DNA from: CAXXOZ01 sp963676435
GTDB taxonomy: Bacteria; Bacillota; Clostridia; Lachnospirales; Lachnospiraceae
NCBI GenBank assembly: GCA_963676435.2
Contig: CAXXOZ010000020.1
Coordinates: 186,001 to 250,000, forward strand
DNA length: 64,000 nucleotides
Direction: 5' to 3'
The position numbers and the translations under genes are program-made. The notes under the pieces are model-generated. The model was not told where the DNA came from and did not search any database. It saw nothing but the letters and a program-made list of their open reading frames with translations. Shown here piece by piece: positions 60,325 to 64,000 of the stretch; position 1 is the first letter of the stretch, and every line of letters starts with the position of its first letter.

Positions 60325-61206
60325 TTAAAATATTAATGGTAATAATAAAGCTAGTATAATACCAATAAAAAATGATGCGGTATTTGCGACTAGTGCGTAT
60401 ACAACTGGTTTCCATACTGGTATTTTGAATTCTGGTTTTTTAGCAACATAAACAGTATATATAACAAGCTCTATTATGCAAACGATTATCTCTAAAATTA
60501 TATATGCCAAGACAAAGGCAATCATTCCAAATGTATAGTTAATTAAGAACAATGAAATATTTAATAAAATCTGTGTTATGACATTTGTTATTATAATCAA
60601 GAGTAATATGTTTTTTCCTCTTAATCCAAATAATAAAGCTATCAATATTTCGATTATTATTGTTAGCATTATTCTAACAATTAAAGATATAATCTCCATG
60701 AATAAATTTTCACTTTTATTTATATTTTCTTTTTCTATTATAATATTTCCACCATTATAATCAACTGTAAAATAACTATCAAAAGCATATTGATCTAATA
60801 TTTCATTGTCTGTTAAAAACTCATCTGTTTCTGGCATATAAATAAGAATTTTAAATTTTTCTGGTGGAAAATATGTCCAAGAAAATCTATGATCATTGGT
60901 ACAGTTTTCAAAATACTGTAAGAAATAGTATCCATCTACATCTTCATAATCTCTAAACCTCACAAAAATATCATAGTCTTCATCGCCTTCTTTATATTCT
61001 TCATCATCCTCATACAGTCCAGCCACAGAATATAGTGCTACTGATTCGTCTTCAGAAAGTAGGGTTACATAGTAAGTTTGTCCTTCAAAGCCTTTGAAAT
61101 CAACTATTACAGAAGGTTTTGGACCTATATCTGCATTTGTTTTAACTGGTAACGCTATTAGTAATATGAATAGCATAAAAAATAGTAAAAACTTTTTATT
61201 TTTCAT
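60325..61206 (-). CDS. Membrane protein of unknown function with signal peptide
   Basis: 293 aa. A signal peptide (FLLFFMLFILLIALPVKTNA) precedes an ADIGPKPSVIVDFKGFEGQTYYVTLLS start, a ~140-residue extracellular domain and four C-terminal membrane segments (~165-290). Related clostridial proteins share the ADIGPKPS motif but are uncharacterised. It precedes dus by 24 bp, so they may share a transcript. Confidence 0.75.
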   Translation of the reverse strand: MKNKKFLLFFMLFILLIALPVKTNADIGPKPSVIVDFKGFEGQTYYVTLLSEDESVALYSVAGLYEDDEEYKEGDEDYDIFVRFRDYEDVDGYYFLQYFENCTNDHRFSWTYFPPEKFKILIYMPETDEFLTDNEILDQYAFDSYFTVDYNGGNIIIEKENINKSENLFMEIISLIVRIMLTIIIEILIALLFGLRGKNILLLIIITNVITQILLNISLFLINYTFGMIAFVLAYIILEIIVCIIELVIYTVYVAKKPEFKIPVWKPVVYALVANTASFFIGIILALLLPLIF

Positions 61207-61295
61207 TTTGGACTCCTTTCAAATAAACCACTTATATAATTAAGTATACAATAATATAGAAAATTATAGTATAGTTATTTTATTAGGTAAAAAAT

Positions 61296-61321
61296 AGACT
61301 ATCTGATTTTTCAGATAGTCT
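61296..61321 (-). terminator. Terminator of the second GGDEF gene
   Basis: Perfect 11-bp stem AGACTATCTGA/TCAGATAGTCT with a TTTT loop and a T-rich minus-strand tail. The 5' arm overlaps the stop codon of the gene. Confidence 0.85.
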
Positions 61322-62420
61322 TATAAGTTTCTATATATGTATTATCTCTCCCTGAATGTTTCATTTGGTACATATACTTATCAGCTCTTTCAAATAACTT
61401 CTCGATTGATTCACCACTCCATTTAGCCAATCCACAACTAAAAGAAAGTTTACAATCATATAAGTCCAGTCTTTTCACTTCCTGAGATAGTCTTTTCATA
61501 ATATTTTCAACCTGATTTATATTTGCATCTTTAAAAATTAAAATAAATTCGTCTCCACCATAACGACCTGCAAAATCTTCAGTACGAATATTTTCTTTGA
61601 TTATATCTGCTACTTGCCTTAGAACTTTATTTCCAAATGTATGTCCATACCTATCATTTAAATTTTTAAAATTATCTAAGTCTAATACGCCTAAATATAT
61701 ATCTGTTTGTTCCTTTTTAGAATCTTTTATTATTTCCTGTAAAATATTACCTATACCCCTTTGATTATATAAATCTGTTAATGAATCACTCTCAGCGATT
61801 TGTTTTAACTCAATATTTTTTAAATCTAAATGCTTTTTGTTTAAATAAACGGAAGCACTATATGAGTACAGCATATGAGATAATAAAAAAGCTATAATAT
61901 TTATAACTGCGCCATTTATTAAATGAGACATTCTAAACTGCACATAAGGCTGAAAGTTCAAAATACCTATAGAAAATACAATATAGGCAAACAGCTGTTG
62001 AAACAACATGAAATATGGTCTTACTCTTACTGCAGCTATAATTATAAAAACCATCATTATATATATTGAAATATCTGAACTAACTTTTTGTGCAACAAAT
62101 GTATTAATATTTGCAATTATAAACATTACAAATATACAAATATTTATAATTATTTGAGAATATTTTAAATACCTCTCATCTTTTTTCCTTATTTTATTTA
62201 TTGGATAAATCAAAATCAGACCACAAATAACTATAATAAGCTTTAGAATTTTAAGTTCATTACTATAAAACTCATTTGAGCTAAATAAATATACTAAGGT
62301 CTGAATTCCTGACATTAACATAAGTACAATAAATATAACTATGAATCTAGAACTGTTTTCTACATCTGTTTTTTCAAGAAAATCTTTCTGGTATTCTGCC
62401 AAACGATATTTTTTCATCAT
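61311..62420 (-). CDS. Membrane-bound diguanylate cyclase
   Basis: 369 aa from the ATG at 62420 with GGGGTG upstream; a start at 62513 is possible but has no site. Six membrane segments (~28-200) precede a GGDEF domain with GRYGGDEFILIF and RxxD (RTED) five residues earlier. It should synthesise cyclic di-GMP in response to a membrane signal. Confidence 0.9.
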   Translation of the reverse strand: MMKKYRLAEYQKDFLEKTDVENSSRFIVIFIVLMLMSGIQTLVYLFSSNEFYSNELKILKLIIVICGLILIYPINKIRKKDERYLKYSQIIINICIFVMFIIANINTFVAQKVSSDISIYIMMVFIIIAAVRVRPYFMLFQQLFAYIVFSIGILNFQPYVQFRMSHLINGAVINIIAFLLSHMLYSYSASVYLNKKHLDLKNIELKQIAESDSLTDLYNQRGIGNILQEIIKDSKKEQTDIYLGVLDLDNFKNLNDRYGHTFGNKVLRQVADIIKENIRTEDFAGRYGGDEFILIFKDANINQVENIMKRLSQEVKRLDLYDCKLSFSCGLAKWSGESIEKLFERADKYMYQMKHSGRDNTYIETYKTI

Positions 62421-62575
62421 TTTAAACACACCCCACAGATAAATATACATTTTAATAAGTCTACAAAACAACTTTTCAATATCTATTTTCTTGCATTTTA
62501 GCAAACTTTTCAAGTACTAATTTACCAGTATATAAGTTGAAAAAAACTACATTTTTATAGGTATATAAACACTTT

Positions 62576-63505
62576 CTAACTGCTGCAACTTGCGCACATA
62601 CTCTGGACCCTTCTTTCATAAGACTCAATAACAAAATCATATTCTTCAATACTGTATTCAAAAAAATCATTAAACATTATTTTATTATTTTTAAATGATA
62701 TTTTAAGTCCACTAAAACTAATCTCTACATTATCTTCATCCCACTCTTGAACAGGCTCAAATATTTCAAAAACCTCACCATCATGACTAATCAAGCTTAT
62801 TTTCATAGAGCAAGTCGTTATTTCTTTAATATTTCCATTCGCATAAAATTCTAAAGAATTTTTATCACCATTCATGCCATTTGCATTCACATCATATGCT
62901 TCTATTTCACCTATTGGAGTTTTTATCTTTATTGGCATTCTAGGTTCAAAAGATTTCAAGCTTCCATCTTCATATAAAGAAATTCCAATTCTACCTTCCA
63001 CTGCTCCTATTGGAGTTTCTATATGTAATTTTTCACCTGGCCAAGTTGTTATATCTTTTAATGTTCCATCTTCATAAAAGCTATATGCTATAATTTTTCC
63101 TTTAATTTCACCAATTAATAGATTCAACGTGTCTTCTGTAGCCAGCTTATATTCGTCTTGTTCACTCCAGTATGCTGAAATTCTCCCATTTAAAGGAAAT
63201 ACTCTTTTAATTTTACCACTTTTATAAAAAGTTAATAACTCTGCACTCATTTCACCTACTGGCGTTTTAATGATGGTTTTATCATGAAGAGCTATTCTTC
63301 TCATTGTACCATCTTGGTAAAAAGATATAGAATATACATATTTTCGTCTGTCATCACCATATTCATACTGAGGTATCAATACACCAATATCTGTATTTAA
63401 TTTTGATTCCTCTAATAGCATACATTCTTTTAACGTATCATCAGGATACAAAGAATATTCACTTATATGTTTAAGTTCACCGTATTTAGTATTATATTTT
63501 TTCAT
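62576..63505 (-). CDS. Repeat protein with MORN-like units, function unknown
   Basis: 309 aa, soluble. At least six short units of the form S-x-Y-x-D/N-G-x-hydrophobic-K/R occur at residues 18-27, 61-70, 92-101, 142-151, 176-185 and 219-228 (for example SFYQDGTMRR, SFYEDGTLKD, SLYEDGSLKS). Between them, TPIGE(I/M/V)-type segments recur (80-86, 163-168, 196-200). It resembles MORN-like/YwqK-type repeats. A cysteine pair sits at the end (CASC). No partner gene is obvious. Confidence 0.7.
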   Translation of the reverse strand: MKKYNTKYGELKHISEYSLYPDDTLKECMLLEESKLNTDIGVLIPQYEYGDDRRKYVYSISFYQDGTMRRIALHDKTIIKTPVGEMSAELLTFYKSGKIKRVFPLNGRISAYWSEQDEYKLATEDTLNLLIGEIKGKIIAYSFYEDGTLKDITTWPGEKLHIETPIGAVEGRIGISLYEDGSLKSFEPRMPIKIKTPIGEIEAYDVNANGMNGDKNSLEFYANGNIKEITTCSMKISLISHDGEVFEIFEPVQEWDEDNVEISFSGLKISFKNNKIMFNDFFEYSIEEYDFVIESYERRVQSMCASCSS

Positions 63506-63540
63506 TGTTTTAGCCTTTCATTAAATATTTTTTAATAAAA

Positions 63541-63592
63541 AATCACAATTAACAAGCTTCTCCTTTGAAGGGATGGGCTATTAATTATGATT
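63541..63592 (-). terminator. Long imperfect hairpin upstream of the MORN-like gene
   Basis: A ~50-nt hairpin whose arms (AATCACAATTAA and TTAATTATGATT, and an inner AGC/GCT pair) include G-U pairs when read as minus-strand RNA, followed by a T6 tract. It could terminate the gene at the right edge. Confidence 0.6.
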
Positions 63593-63706
63593 TGTTATTA
63601 TAATACTCTTCTATTTTCATCAATGCAATATTAAATAAAATTTTTGTAAATACTATATAAATTTATTAATCTTTTTAAGATTCTTTGCAAAATTTCGTGT
63701 ATCGAT

Positions 63707-63994
63707 TTAATCTATTATATCATTCTGAAACCTTGATAAGTGCTCGTATGGAAGAATCTGTCTTCCACGATAAAGTCCACAACCATCGTTTATAAGGGAA
63801 TTGTTAGATGCGGCAAACATATTTACATCTAATTTTGACAATTCAAGTTGCTGGAGTAAAACACCTCTTTCGTAAGCCTCGTCAAAATACTTAAATTCAT
63901 TTTGAGGTATCTCATATCTCCTAGTTCTTTCGCTGTCTTGTCTTTTTTCATAACCTAAATGATTTGCGGGACCTATTTCTGCAAAATCGTCCAT
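63707..63994 (-). CDS. Unidentified protein, possibly truncated at the window edge
   Basis: 95 aa as read from an ATG at 63994, but only six bases remain beyond it, so a longer protein cannot be excluded and no ribosome binding site can be assessed. Ends GCGLYRGRQILPYEHLSRFQNDIID. I do not recognise the family. The right-most visible gene, minus strand. Confidence 0.5.
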   Translation of the reverse strand: MDDFAEIGPANHLGYEKRQDSERTRRYEIPQNEFKYFDEAYERGVLLQQLELSKLDVNMFAASNNSLINDGCGLYRGRQILPYEHLSRFQNDIID

Positions 63995-64000
63995 TTCTTT

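Noticed and set aside
62476..62670. A 64-residue frame between the second GGDEF gene and the MORN-like gene
   Set aside because: It overlaps the coding end of the MORN-like gene in a different frame and shows no domain or ribosome binding site.
63541..63592. A REP-like or CRISPR-like repeat
   Set aside because: It occurs once and is flanked by a T6 tract, so a terminator-type hairpin is the simpler explanation.

Overview
The window looks like chromosomal DNA from an AT-rich, anaerobic, Gram-positive bacterium of the Clostridia or Tissierellia type. The support is strong AGGAGG-type ribosome binding sites, frequent TTG starts, lipoprotein-type solute-binding proteins, YesM/YesN-type and CdaR-type regulators, an oxygen-sensitive radical SAM protein of the AmmeMemoRadiSam set, AsrA/AsrB-type proteins and a molybdopterin enzyme. 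I cannot name the genus. Almost every gene from 951 to the right edge is on the minus strand. The exceptions are the left-edge URO-D-family gene, a LysR regulator, and a PHP phosphatase/mnmA pair. I see no rRNA, tRNA, CRISPR array, transposase or phage module.

Layout. 1-878: the 3' part of a URO-D/corrinoid-methyltransferase-like gene. 951-7168: CoA-disulfide reductase/rhodanese fusion and a branched-chain amino acid ABC operon (livGFHMK). 7294-9888: a C_GCAxxG_C_C redox-type gene and an OmpR-type two-component system. 10080-12915: LysR regulator and two tandem paralogous DUF6273-type proteins. 13078-14817: paaK and an ACT-domain protein. 14903-17623: secG-rnr-smpB. 17692-21183: CapA-type protein and the AmmeMemoRadiSam pair. 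21225-25941: glycolysis (gap, pgk, tpiA, then gpmI). 26170-29058: PHP phosphatase, mnmA, a histidine phosphatase and a zinc-ribbon protein. 29147-34921: a five-gene molybdopterin oxidoreductase operon with AsrA/AsrB-like electron-input proteins and a TorD-type chaperone. 35060-46130: a carbohydrate uptake locus (GH39 enzyme, LplB/LplC-type permeases, binding protein, YesN/YesM-type regulators, YesL-type protein, CdaR-type regulator, MsmX/UgpC-type ATPase). 46269-55115: signalling (HD-GYP regulator, PAS kinase, GGDEF protein), a SulP transporter and pyruvate kinase. 55185-57609: queDECF behind a preQ1-type riboswitch. 57666-63994: an ABC exporter, a tRNA-dihydrouridine synthase, a second GGDEF protein and several uncharacterised proteins.

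Points that stand out. Two nearly identical arrays of four 11-bp-spaced TGAAAT-type half-sites (7253-7296 and 7758-7801) lie upstream of the liv operon and of the C_GCAxxG_C_C gene, beside an OmpR-family two-component system that is the obvious candidate to bind them. The molybdopterin operon has no Tat signal, membrane anchor or siroheme subunit, so it looks like a soluble NAD(P)H-driven reductase of unknown substrate. pgk and a YesM-type kinase gene are each broken by one extra base in a homopolymer. The radical SAM partner of Memo/AMMECR1 appears to begin at a non-canonical ATA codon. Several stem-loops and palindromes sit at promoters or between operon genes.
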